Of a stretch of 7,372 nt of DNA, positions 1-6,404 are shown piece after piece. The notes beneath the pieces were generated by a model. The model was not told the origin of the DNA. It did not search any database and saw only the letters and a list, made by a program, of their open reading frames with translations. Every line of letters starts with the position of its first letter. Within the stretch, counting starts at the first letter, position 1. The position numbers and the translations under genes were made by a program. This DNA is from an uncultured Thiotrichaceae bacterium (GTDB lineage: Bacteria; Pseudomonadota; Gammaproteobacteria; Thiotrichales; Thiotrichaceae): NCBI GenBank assembly GCA_938038645.1, contig CALHTA010000046.1, positions 1 through 7,372 of the forward strand, in the 5' to 3' direction.

Positions 1-182
1 GTAAATAGCGGGCCAATGATAATTTGAATGATGTTCAAAATTCCCAGCACGCCACTTTGTGGATTTATCACACCGATAACACCCGTTATCATGCCAAGTG
101 CGAACACAGGAAGCATAAACGCGCACATTTCTTTGGCGTTATTTTTAAAAAAATACCATGACTGGATGAGAACTGGGTTCAT
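1..182 (-). CDS. N-terminal part of a multi-pass membrane protein, cut by the window edge
   Basis: This frame stays open from an ATG at 182 to the left edge, giving 60 residues that begin MNPVLIQSWYFFKNNAKEMC. A hydrophobic segment covers about residues 21-39 (AFMLPVFALGMITGVIGVI) and a second starts near 45 (GILNIIQIIIGPLF), so an inner-membrane protein with several helices is likely. The start is well supported: AGGAA sits 8 bases upstream and an in-frame TAA lies two codons before the ATG. The short amphipathic N-terminus with SWYFFKNN followed at once by a helix resembles YciC/UPF0259-like membrane proteins, but too little is visible to assign a family. It lies 58 bases downstream of the HAD phosphatase on the same strand, so it may be the last gene of that operon. 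The opposite strand is also open here, but this frame has the better start and composition. Confidence 0.72.
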   Translation of the reverse strand, partial: MNPVLIQSWYFFKNNAKEMCAFMLPVFALGMITGVIGVINPQSGVLGILNIIQIIIGPLF

Positions 183-213
183 TTACAACATTCCTGAGCT
201 TACAAACTAAAGG

Positions 214-226
214 GTAAAGCGTTTAC
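214..226. repeat. Small palindrome between the phosphatase and the membrane protein
   Basis: GTAAA and TTTAC flank the three bases GCG, giving a 13-base inverted repeat in the 58-base gap between two leftward genes. It has no T-tract on either side, so it is not a typical terminator. It could be a small operator, or chance in AT-rich DNA. Confidence 0.3.
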
Positions 227-240
227 TTATTCAAACGAGC

Positions 241-1065
241 TTACAGAGAATAATACTCTCTTAAAAATTTGGCGACACCGTCTTCATTATGATGTCCAAT
301 AACTTTGGTCGACAACGCTTTCACTTCATCCAGAGCATTGGCTGTGGCGTAGGCCTCATCTGCAATTTCAAACATGCTGGAATCATTATCACTGTCACCG
401 AAGCAAATTACCTTATCAAACCCTAACTCTTGTTTCAGCATGGTCACTGCACCACCCTTATTAGCGTCGATATGGTGTATGTCTAACCAGTGATATCCCT
501 GTTTATACATATCCCCACCGGTATAAACCACTAGATGCGATGAGCCTGCTTCAACTTGCTGACAAATGGCACCCACTTGGTGATCTAATCCAAGTGCGTT
601 TATATTAGTAATCTTGGCACCCGGGTGCAGCGTTTCAAGTGGCTTGCGAGGAATGCCGATCTTATCAACAAACTTATCAATATACTTTCGGCCGATGTCA
701 CTCTCTGGCGCTGCGTGATACACCGCATGGCTACCATCAGGCTCGACAGTATAAACAAAAGGCGTGATGGGTTGGAGAGCAAACGCTTTTAACACCACGT
801 CAATTTCTTCATGCGTCAGATGATTATGGTGTAAGTATTCGCTTGATGCAGGGTTCCAAATCGATACGCCGTTGTTATACGCGTGCAGCAATGGAAAATC
901 ATTGCCCACAATGCAGTGCTGTGCTGCATGAATGGTTCGACCGGTCGCCAATGTATAAGGAATATCATTCGCCGTTAGCAGTCGCAAAGTTTCACTGGTG
1001 TACTCAGTGATCTGTTGCTCAGCATTGAGCAAAGTGCCATCTAAATCAAATACGAGCAGTTCCAT
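241..1065 (-). CDS. Cof-type HAD-superfamily (IIB) phosphatase
   Basis: This is a complete 274-residue cytosolic phosphatase of the HAD superfamily, Cof/YidA/YbiV-like subclass IIB. Such enzymes use a Mg2+-assisted aspartyl-phosphate intermediate to dephosphorylate sugar phosphates, FMN, PLP and similar small molecules. All four HAD motifs are visible. Motif I is FDLDGTLL, with nucleophile Asp7 and acid/base Asp9. Motif II is the Thr41 region in LATGR. Motif III is Lys203 in ANKGGAV. Motif IV is FGDSDNDSSMF with Asp224 and Asp228. The C-terminal NEDGVAKFL is typical of Cof proteins, and residues of about 80-190 form the C2-type cap that sets substrate choice. The length is normal for the family. 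The ATG at 1065 has AGAAG 8 bases upstream. The gene starts 22 bases after nudC stops, so the two are probably co-transcribed. The substrate cannot be read from the sequence. Confidence 0.95.
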   Translation of the reverse strand: MELLVFDLDGTLLNAEQQITEYTSETLRLLTANDIPYTLATGRTIHAAQHCIVGNDFPLLHAYNNGVSIWNPASSEYLHHNHLTHEEIDVVLKAFALQPITPFVYTVEPDGSHAVYHAAPESDIGRKYIDKFVDKIGIPRKPLETLHPGAKITNINALGLDHQVGAICQQVEAGSSHLVVYTGGDMYKQGYHWLDIHHIDANKGGAVTMLKQELGFDKVICFGDSDNDSSMFEIADEAYATANALDEVKALSTKVIGHHNEDGVAKFLREYYSL

Positions 1066-1087
1066 AAATTATTCTTCTGTCAGTGCT

Positions 1088-2044
1088 TTATTGGGGCAAG
1101 CTGGATTTAAATTCGTTCAATGTCATGCCTGTTTCTGCGTGAAACCAGTCATTGATTAAGCTGTAAGAAATCGATAAATCAGGTGGCGGTAACACAGTAC
1201 CTTCAACCATATTTGTCTTCAGCTCTTCTGCGGTCAGCCACAGGGCATGCTCAATGTCGTCTTGCTCTAGCTCAAAAGCATCTGAACTAGCTTCAGCAGT
1301 GTAACCCAACATAAATGAATTCGGGAAAGGCCACGGCTGTGATGAGTGATAGTTAATATTTTCAACGGGGATATTCACTTCTTCCATCACTTCTCGCTCT
1401 ACGGCATGCTCAAGCGTTTCACCGACTTCGACAAAACCTGCTAGCACGGAGTATTTAAACTCAGGCCAGCTGGCCTGCCTTGCTAGCAGTATTTTATTGC
1501 CTTTGGTGACACGCATGATGACAGCAGGGTTGATGCGTGGAAACTCGATATGGCCGCAAGCGCTATTAGTACACTGCTGCATGCTGCCGCCCTCTTTAAT
1601 CTCCAACGCAGTCCCGCATCGCGTGCAAAAGCGGGTGGTGATATGCCAATGATTAAGCAAGGTCGCGTAAGAGTACATTGATGCAACTTCAGGATCTATT
1701 TGACGAGTAATTGTGCGCAAAGAAGGGCTTTCGATGTTAGGGAATGTCGTCAGTACTGATGCAGGTTCGGTGATATTAACTGAAAACACCGGTGTACCGT
1801 CCGTTTTCTTTAACCCCAGCAACATGGGCGTCGCTGAAACATCTAAAGCTTGAAACTGTGCCTGAGTAAGCACCAAAAGTGTGCGCTCCGAAGTCACCAC
1901 ACTATGACCATCTAGTACTAAGTATTCTGCTGCTGGGTGAGCTAACTGAGCGGCTAGCCAATCCGGGTTTTTACGGCCATGTGCCGAGCGGTCTAAGGGT
2001 TGAGCCGTATACGTGTTCAGCAATGAACGGGTGAGGTGATCCAT
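1088..2044 (-). CDS. nudC: NADH pyrophosphatase / NAD-decapping Nudix hydrolase NudC
   Basis: This is NudC, a Zn- and Mg-dependent Nudix hydrolase. The family cleaves NAD(H) to NMN(H) plus AMP, and in E. coli also removes NAD caps from RNA 5' ends. Residue numbers here count from a possible TTG codon at 2050. A zinc ribbon is formed by Cys142, Cys145, Cys160 and Cys165 (FCTRCG, then QQCTNSACG). The Nudix box runs from Gly205 (GFVEVGE, then REVMEEVNI), with the usual last Gly replaced by Asn. The family-defining motif SQPWPFPNSFMLGY follows at 237-250. I prefer the ATG at 2044 over the TTG at 2050, because GCGGA lies 7 bases before the ATG and E. coli NudC-like proteins do not need the extra two residues. 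This gives 318 residues; E. coli NudC has about 257, so the N-terminal domain is longer. It is the first gene of a likely operon with the HAD phosphatase. Confidence 0.96.
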   Translation of the reverse strand: MDHLTRSLLNTYTAQPLDRSAHGRKNPDWLAAQLAHPAAEYLVLDGHSVVTSERTLLVLTQAQFQALDVSATPMLLGLKKTDGTPVFSVNITEPASVLTTFPNIESPSLRTITRQIDPEVASMYSYATLLNHWHITTRFCTRCGTALEIKEGGSMQQCTNSACGHIEFPRINPAVIMRVTKGNKILLARQASWPEFKYSVLAGFVEVGETLEHAVEREVMEEVNIPVENINYHSSQPWPFPNSFMLGYTAEASSDAFELEQDDIEHALWLTAEELKTNMVEGTVLPPPDLSISYSLINDWFHAETGMTLNEFKSSLPQ

Positions 2045-2059
2045 ACCCAAATCCGCAAA

Positions 2060-2090
2060 ATTATAAAAGCGCTATCTTAACACCCGTTAA
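2060..2090 (-). promoter_or_regulatory. Possible nudC promoter with a dyad between the hexamers
   Basis: Read leftwards, a perfect TATAAT occupies 2065-2060 and a partial -35 (TTAACG, 2090-2085) lies 19 bases away. The inverted repeat TTAAC-ACCC-GTTAA (2077-2090) overlaps the -35 and spacer, as an operator would. Against this reading, the predicted transcript would start near 2053, inside the weak Shine-Dalgarno site of the ATG at 2044, leaving almost no leader. Confidence 0.3.
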
Positions 2091-2130
2091 AGACGTAATT
2101 GCACCCCCGATAGGCTTTTATATTGCCAAA

Positions 2131-2211
2131 TTAGTGCATTGCGTAAAGCATGATTGCCACGTCGGCGGTGATAGCGAAAATGACAGAAAGGATCATTAAT
2201 TGTTGTTTCAT
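2131..2211 (-). CDS. Predicted 26-residue single-helix membrane microprotein
   Basis: A short leftward frame starts at ATG 2211 and ends with TAA at 2131. It encodes 26 residues: MKQQ, then a hydrophobic stretch LMILSVIFAITADVAIMLYA, then MH. This is the plan of a single-pass membrane microprotein with a short positively charged N-terminus, which would place the N-terminus in the cytoplasm. One Asp (residue 17) sits inside the helix and could mark a partner-binding or helix-packing site. Translation signals are good: AGGGG lies 7 bases before the ATG. The gene sits alone between nudC and the RDD gene, 86 bases upstream of nudC on the same strand. I do not recognise the family. Small regulatory subunits of membrane enzymes and type I toxin peptides have the same general form, but nothing here selects between them. 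The main doubt is that an 81-base frame can arise by chance. Confidence 0.55.
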   Translation of the reverse strand: MKQQLMILSVIFAITADVAIMLYAMH

Positions 2212-2336
2212 TTTGTATCCCCTAATACTGATGAATAACACCACGCTAGCAGCTTGTTGCTAAACCCTTGATTAACAAGATAAAAGAACAGCACAAATTT
2301 TGTAGATAGTTTTGTTGAAAATTTAGCTGACCTAGC
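2212..2336. other. Divergent intergenic region between the microprotein and the RDD gene
   Basis: This AT-rich stretch has no open frame worth calling. It would hold the leader of the leftward microprotein and the upstream part of the RDD promoter. The inverted repeat TAGCA-GCTTGT-TGCTA (2247-2262) would form a small hairpin in the microprotein's leader, 36 bases before its ATG. I found no convincing leftward -35/-10 pair. TGTTAT and GTTAAT sequences could serve as -10 sites but lack good -35 partners. Confidence 0.4.
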
Positions 2337-2342
2337 TACAAT
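2315..2342 (+). promoter_or_regulatory. Sigma-70-type promoter of the RDD-family gene
   Basis: TTGAAA (2315-2320) and TACAAT (2337-2342) are separated by 16 bases, a good match to the sigma-70 consensus. Transcription would start near 2349 and give a leader of about 31 bases. The spacer carries two TAGCT copies (the second inside the palindrome TAGCTA), which could be a regulator site, but the evidence for that is slight. Confidence 0.62.
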
Positions 2343-2379
2343 CAAAAATGAAAATAATTTAACAATAATTGGAGAAATT

Positions 2380-2889
2380 ATGGAGAACCCATATCAGGCA
2401 CCCAGTGCTGACCTACAGACGTCAAATAACTTAGAAGCTTTGCGCTATGTAGGCTTTTGGGCGCGAACCGGTGCATACATTGTTGATAGCTTGCTAATGA
2501 TGGTCATTATTTTACCTTTAATGTTTCTGATGGTTGGTAGCTTAGATGAGTTTACAAGAGAATCAGAAGCACCAGGCATTGGCATGATGATCGTGATTTA
2601 TGTATTGCCGATTGCATTGATTTTGGGTTTCTGGATGTGGAAAGGCTCAACCCCAGGAAAGATGATCTTTAAAGCTAAAATTGTAGATGCTAGAACGGGC
2701 GGTCACCCATCGAAGCTACAGTTTGTTGGTCGCTATCTTGGCTACATTCTTTCTTCAATTCCGCTGTGCTTAGGCTTCATGTGGATCGGGTGGGATAAGC
2801 GCAAGCAAGGTTGGCATGACAAGCTGTCTAAGACTGTCGTTGTACGCCCCAGCACCGACCCTGAACAGCAAATTTCTTTCGACGGATAG
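2380..2889 (+). CDS. RDD-family inner-membrane protein
   Basis: This complete 169-residue protein carries an RDD domain, a small three-helix membrane domain whose members are mostly uncharacterised; some have been linked to ion transport. The N-terminus has the NPYQAP motif (residues 3-8) found at the start of many short proteobacterial membrane proteins. The RDD core follows: Arg29 and Asp36 in FWARTGAYIVDS, a first helix at about 32-53, a second at about 67-86, then GSTPGKMIFKAKIVDARTG (89-107). A third helix spans about 118-137 and leads into WDKRKQGWHDKLSKTVVV (138-155), which contains the second conserved Asp (139) and the WHD signature. The tail of about 14 residues is polar. GGAGA lies 4 bases before the ATG, and there is no competing upstream start. 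It has its own promoter and precedes pabBC by 77 bases. A transport role is family-level inference only. Confidence 0.92.
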   Translation: MENPYQAPSADLQTSNNLEALRYVGFWARTGAYIVDSLLMMVIILPLMFLMVGSLDEFTRESEAPGIGMMIVIYVLPIALILGFWMWKGSTPGKMIFKAKIVDARTGGHPSKLQFVGRYLGYILSSIPLCLGFMWIGWDKRKQGWHDKLSKTVVVRPSTDPEQQISFDG

Positions 2890-2894
2890 TCCTC

Positions 2895-2922
2895 TTGTAA
2901 ACGTGCCTGACTCCCCCATAAT
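2895..2922 (+). promoter_or_regulatory. Candidate promoter of pabBC
   Basis: TTGTAA (2895-2900) and CATAAT (2917-2922) are 16 bases apart, a reasonable sigma-70 match. The -10 overlaps the left arm of the dyad at 2920-2941, so a regulator bound there would block it. Transcription would start near 2929, giving a leader of about 38 bases. Read-through from the RDD gene is also possible, as no terminator lies between. Confidence 0.45.
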
Positions 2923-2961
2923 AGCGAAATAATTCACTATTTACTGTCTGAGCGGGCACGT
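2901..2961. repeat. Nested inverted repeats upstream of pabBC
   Basis: Outer arms ACGTGCC (2901-2907) and GGCACGT (2955-2961) are perfect inverted copies. Inside them, AATAGCGAA (2920-2928) and TTCACTATT (2933-2941) pair over nine positions with one mismatch (2925/2936) around the loop ATAA. On the other strand that mismatch becomes a G-U pair. No T-run follows on either side, so a standard intrinsic terminator is unlikely. The right outer arm overlaps the weak Shine-Dalgarno GAGCGGG (2950-2956) of pabBC, so folding could hide it. Confidence 0.5.
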
Positions 2962-2966
2962 GACAC

Positions 2967-4889
2967 ATGACAACAATAAGCGAAAAATTACAGCATTCGC
3001 AACCGTTTCTGCTGTTTGAAAATACCCTGCCTGCCCATACTGATGAACAGACTTGGCTGTTTACTGATCCCCTCTGTGAAATAGTTGCCTACAGCCGAGA
3101 AGCATTCTTTAATGCGCTGGCAAAAATTGACCAGGAACGTCAGAAGGGTCACTACCTAGCAGGTTACATCAGTTATGAAGCTGGCTATGCTTTATCTCAC
3201 AAGCTCAGTGACTTCTTAAACGAGCAACCTTCAGACAAACCACTGATTCAGTTTTATGCCTTTGATAAGGTACAACACACGAGCTCCCAAGACATTACTC
3301 AAGCACTGAATGAATTACCGGAATCTGACCCATACATTCACAATTGGCAAGCAACTGAGTCTCAAGCGCAGTATCTGAAAAATCTCGAAAAGCTTCACCA
3401 ATACATTGCCGCAGGTGATACTTATCAAGTGAATCATACCTACCGCGTAAACTTCGATTTGGCCGGTAGTATTAATGGGCTTTATAAAACCTTACGCCAA
3501 CGCCAACCTGTCGCATTTTCTGCATTAATGCACCTGCCAGAGCGCTCTATTTTATCGCTCTCTCCAGAACTATTTGTGCGCAAAGAAGAAACCACGCTTT
3601 CGACCAAACCCATGAAAGGCACTATGCCGCGAGGCAGCTCGCTTGAAGAAGATGAAGCTATTCTCAAAACCATGGCTTCAGATAAAAAACAGCAGTCTGA
3701 AAACCTGATGATTGTTGATTTGATGCGTAACGATATCGGCCGTTTAGCCGATGCTGGCAGCATGAAAGTGAGCAAGTTGTTTGAGATAGAAACCTATAAA
3801 ACGCTACATCAAATGATCTCCAGTATTGAAGGGGAAGTTTCAAAAGAGATCACTTTTTCTGAAGTGATCAATGGCCTATTCCCTTGCGGGTCCATTACGG
3901 GAGCACCCAAGATTCGTACCATGGAAATCATCCATGAACTTGAGAATACCCCGCGTGATATCTACACCGGTGCAATTGGGTTTATTACCCCAGACAACGA
4001 CTTCACCTTTAACGTGCCGATACGCACCATTACTTTTCCTAAAGGCAGCAAACAGGGCACCTTGGGTATTGGCGGCGGAATAATTTATGAAAGTGACCCT
4101 GTTGATGAATGGCACGAAAGCAAACTCAAAGCGCGTTTTATTACGGGTATCAATCGGCAGTTTAAGCTGATTGAAACGCTTAGATATGATGCTACGAACA
4201 AGCAGGTACTTCGTTTAGAAAAACATTTAAAACGACTTGAACAGAGTGCATCTTGCTTTGATTATCCCGTAGATGTAGCTAACGTTGCTCGAATGATTAA
4301 TTGCTATGTTAAACAACAGCCCGATGAATTTGATCTTAAGCTGCGAGTTTTATTGAATGAGGCGGGTGGTATTGATATTAGTAGCGAGACGCTACCTGTA
4401 TTTAGCGATTCAGCAACGTCTTTAAGCATTAAAGAACTTGTAAAATCGGTGCTACAAATTGGTGAACATGCTTTAGGTCGATCTTTACCAAAAGTGTACT
4501 TATCGCCTATCAAGCTAGATGAAACCAACCTATTTAGACAACATAAAAGTACCAATCGAGCGCTCTACAATACTGCTTACAAAAGAGCTGAAGCCGAGGG
4601 CTTTTATGATGTGCTGTTTTTAAACAGGCAGGGTAATTTAGCAGAAGCCAGCCGACACAACCTGCTCGTCAGGCAAGGCAACACGCTGTATACGCCACCT
4701 ATTAAAGACGGCGCTTTGCCCGGAGTGATGCGAGAGGAGCTACTTGCAACAGGCGATGAATTGGTTGGCGAAAATGGCTTTGCTGTCATCGAAAAAAGCC
4801 TGACCTTGGAAGATCTAAGGCAGGCTGATCGGGTTTATTTAAGCAACTCGGTTAGGGGCTTGGTAGAAGTTGAATTCATAGGCTCTTAG
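2967..4889 (+). CDS. pabB: Bifunctional aminodeoxychorismate synthase component I / aminodeoxychorismate lyase (PabB-PabC fusion)
   Basis: This 640-residue cytosolic protein joins two steps of p-aminobenzoate synthesis for folate. Residues 1 to about 395 are the chorismate-binding PabB part, which aminates chorismate to 4-amino-4-deoxychorismate using ammonia from a PabA-type glutaminase. It shows KPMKGTMPRG, with Lys217 where PabB enzymes (unlike anthranilate synthases) carry the catalytic lysine. It also shows MIVDLMRNDIGR (248-259), FPCGSITGAPK (305-315), YTGAIGF (333-339) and GIGGGIIYESDP (367-378). From about 400 a class IV aminotransferase (PabC-like) domain follows: LIETLRYD (401-408), a probable PLP lysine Lys527 in HKSTNRALYN, NLAEASRHNLLV (557-568), DGALPGVMRE (581-590) and LSNSVRGLVEV (625-635). 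This lyase releases pyruvate to leave p-aminobenzoate. An in-frame TGA lies two codons before the ATG, fixing the start. The Shine-Dalgarno site is weak. No pabA is present in the window. Confidence 0.95.
   Translation: MTTISEKLQHSQPFLLFENTLPAHTDEQTWLFTDPLCEIVAYSREAFFNALAKIDQERQKGHYLAGYISYEAGYALSHKLSDFLNEQPSDKPLIQFYAFDKVQHTSSQDITQALNELPESDPYIHNWQATESQAQYLKNLEKLHQYIAAGDTYQVNHTYRVNFDLAGSINGLYKTLRQRQPVAFSALMHLPERSILSLSPELFVRKEETTLSTKPMKGTMPRGSSLEEDEAILKTMASDKKQQSENLMIVDLMRNDIGRLADAGSMKVSKLFEIETYKTLHQMISSIEGEVSKEITFSEVINGLFPCGSITGAPKIRTMEIIHELENTPRDIYTGAIGFITPDNDFTFNVPIRTITFPKGSKQGTLGIGGGIIYESDPVDEWHESKLKARFITGINRQFKLIETLRYDATNKQVLRLEKHLKRLEQSASCFDYPVDVANVARMINCYVKQQPDEFDLKLRVLLNEAGGIDISSETLPVFSDSATSLSIKELVKSVLQIGEHALGRSLPKVYLSPIKLDETNLFRQHKSTNRALYNTAYKRAEAEGFYDVLFLNRQGNLAEASRHNLLVRQGNTLYTPPIKDGALPGVMREELLATGDELVGENGFAVIEKSLTLEDLRQADRVYLSNSVRGLVEVEFIGS
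4886..4889. other. Shared stop tetranucleotide of two convergent genes
   Basis: The bases TTAG hold the TAG stop of rightward pabBC and, on the other strand, the TAA stop of the CoA-transferase gene. The genes overlap by four bases, with no intergenic space and no visible terminator for either. Confidence 0.9.
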
Positions 4890-6331
4890 CTATCGGAACA
4901 TAAAGGCCACTTCGGCTCTGAAGAATGCAGGCTTACGGCTGGTGAATTCCACTTTGCAGGTATGCTTTCAATGCTTAGTGGAAAGCGTATACGCCTAGCT
5001 TCCCCCCACTCAGTAGTTTCGATTGCTGGGTCGATATCTTGCTCTGTTTCTTTTAAAAACTCCGTTCCCTTAGGGTCGCTAGTTCGCATCATTAGCAAAC
5101 TTGCTGTTCTGGCTAACGATAAACGAGCGGAGTAAATTGCTCCCGTATTATCGCGAAGGTTTAAAGCATGGATAGAGGCGGCGGCAATTAGATAACCCGT
5201 TGCATGATCCAATGCCTGCACTGGTAATGATACGGGCTGCTCAGCACTCGCCTGCTCCATTCCATAAGCTGCAATACCGCAGCTCATTTGCACCACACTG
5301 TCAAAGCCGCGACGGGTTGCCCATGGCCCGCTCCACCCATAAGCACACAGCGAAACATCAACAATACGCGGATTGATTTTTCTTAAACTGGCGGAGTCAT
5401 AACCTAAGCCCGCTAACGCGCCGGGCCTATAGCCATGTACCAGCAAATCGGCTTCACTAAGCAACTTTTCAAAAGTGGCTTTATCACTTGGCTCACGAAG
5501 GTTCAAACCTGCACAACGCTTGCCTAAAGTAACCTCAGGCGCGGTACTTGGTTCGTCCCAACCCGGTGGATCAATACGCAAAACATCAGCACCATAAGCG
5601 GCTAGAAAACGCGTTGCGATTGGGCCCGCGAGAATACGGGTGAGATCAAGCACTTTGATGCTATCTAATGGTTTCTCAGGGTTTATTTTGGGTTTTGTTT
5701 TAATCTCGCACTTTGTAATTGAGTTGTTAATTTCATCTCCCTTAGACTCGATAGATACTTCTTCTCCGTGTTGTTCATGGCCCAGTAAATCCCAATGAAT
5801 TAATGGTTCAGCAGCCACGGCCTTGCCCTGTGGGTGCGCTTGCCATTGCTTGGGTGTACGCATCGCTGTGGCACAACCTCCAGCATCAATAACAGCCTCT
5901 GCTAATGCATTAGCCGACCAATCTTTTACAATATCAGCAACCGCTTCACGGCTATCTTCACACTTTAAAACTTCAAGTGCCGCTCGTTTGTGTAGAGCGG
6001 CATTGGTATGTAATCGTACCCAGCCATCTTTAGCATTATAGTTACCAGCAATGCTATCCCAAGGCGGTGGAAGTTCCCATCCGATTGGACGTATTGATTT
6101 GTTAAACCACAAAGAAGCTAAGCGACGATCGATTGCAATGGATTGATCCCCTCCCGCTCTCTGCTGCAGCATTAATCCTGCAGCTGCAATAGACTCCGCC
6201 GCAAGGTCTGTCACCTTAAACCAAGACGGTAAATGCTCTTCGCCCACGATTGATAAAGTGTTGGTAGAAAGCTCTGAATCCACAAATGCATCGAAGATTT
6301 CTGGGAAAACGATTGGAGTTTGTTTATTCAT
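4886..6331 (-). CDS. CaiB/BaiF (class III) CoA-transferase family protein
   Basis: This is a class III CoA-transferase family protein, about 481 residues from the ATG at 6331 (MNKQTPIVFP). The family moves CoA between carboxylic acids through aspartyl-anhydride and thioester intermediates. Counting from a TTG at 6376, residues 237-430 hold the usual N-terminal Rossmann-like lobe: VLDLTRILAGPIATRFLAAY, ADVLRIDPP, TLGKRCAGLNL, HGYRPGAL, NPRIVDVSL, YGWSGPW, RGFDSVVQMSCGIA. ALDHATGYL contains Asp390, which aligns with the catalytic Asp169 of formyl-CoA transferase. The lobe normally near the C-terminus appears first: DGWVRLHT (117-124) and a RTPKQWQAHPQGKAV stretch (173-187). The ATG at 6331 is preferred, because the TTG at 6376 lies inside the -10 of the best promoter; no clear Shine-Dalgarno site precedes the ATG. 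Substrates are unknown. The stop overlaps that of pabBC. Confidence 0.88.
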   Translation of the reverse strand: MNKQTPIVFPEIFDAFVDSELSTNTLSIVGEEHLPSWFKVTDLAAESIAAAGLMLQQRAGGDQSIAIDRRLASLWFNKSIRPIGWELPPPWDSIAGNYNAKDGWVRLHTNAALHKRAALEVLKCEDSREAVADIVKDWSANALAEAVIDAGGCATAMRTPKQWQAHPQGKAVAAEPLIHWDLLGHEQHGEEVSIESKGDEINNSITKCEIKTKPKINPEKPLDSIKVLDLTRILAGPIATRFLAAYGADVLRIDPPGWDEPSTAPEVTLGKRCAGLNLREPSDKATFEKLLSEADLLVHGYRPGALAGLGYDSASLRKINPRIVDVSLCAYGWSGPWATRRGFDSVVQMSCGIAAYGMEQASAEQPVSLPVQALDHATGYLIAAASIHALNLRDNTGAIYSARLSLARTASLLMMRTSDPKGTEFLKETEQDIDPAIETTEWGEARRIRFPLSIESIPAKWNSPAVSLHSSEPKWPLCSDS

Positions 6332-6375
6332 AAGGCAAAGTAGACGCGCGTAGTTGGGGTAATGTACGACACACA

Positions 6376-6404
6376 AATATATACTGGCGGCCGCGGATAA
6401 TCAA
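6376..6404 (-). promoter_or_regulatory. Sigma-70-type promoter of the CoA-transferase gene
   Basis: Read leftwards, TTGATT (6404-6399) and TATATT (6381-6376) are 17 bases apart, the ideal spacing. Transcription would start near 6369, leaving a leader of about 37 bases before the ATG at 6331. The spacer holds the perfect palindrome GCGGCCGC (6387-6394), GC-rich in an otherwise AT-rich gap. It lies within the 97-base region shared with the divergent gene at 6429. For that gene GATAAT (6396-6401) could be a -10, but it has no good -35. Confidence 0.62.

Noticed and set aside
28..210. Rightward 60-codon open frame at the left edge
   Set aside because: It lies opposite the membrane-protein frame at 1-182, which has an SD site and a coherent hydrophobic pattern. 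The rightward product is Pro/Thr/Ile-rich with no ribosome site.
2890..2966. Intrinsic terminator between the RDD gene and pabBC
   Set aside because: A stem is present at 2920-2941 but it is AT-rich, has a mismatch on this strand and is not followed by a T-run.
3482..4115. Antisense and alternate-frame open reading frames inside pabBC
   Set aside because: They are shadows of a strongly coding gene with intact motifs throughout; they lack SD sites and recognisable domains.
5823..6041. Rightward 72-codon frame opposite the CoA-transferase gene
   Set aside because: Ala/Ser/Cys-rich shadow of the opposite coding strand, with no ribosome site.
6331..6376. N-terminal extension of the CoA-transferase from TTG at 6376
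   Set aside because: The TTG is inside the best -10 hexamer, so it would not be in the transcript; the extra residues (MCVVHYPNYARLLCL) look untranslated.
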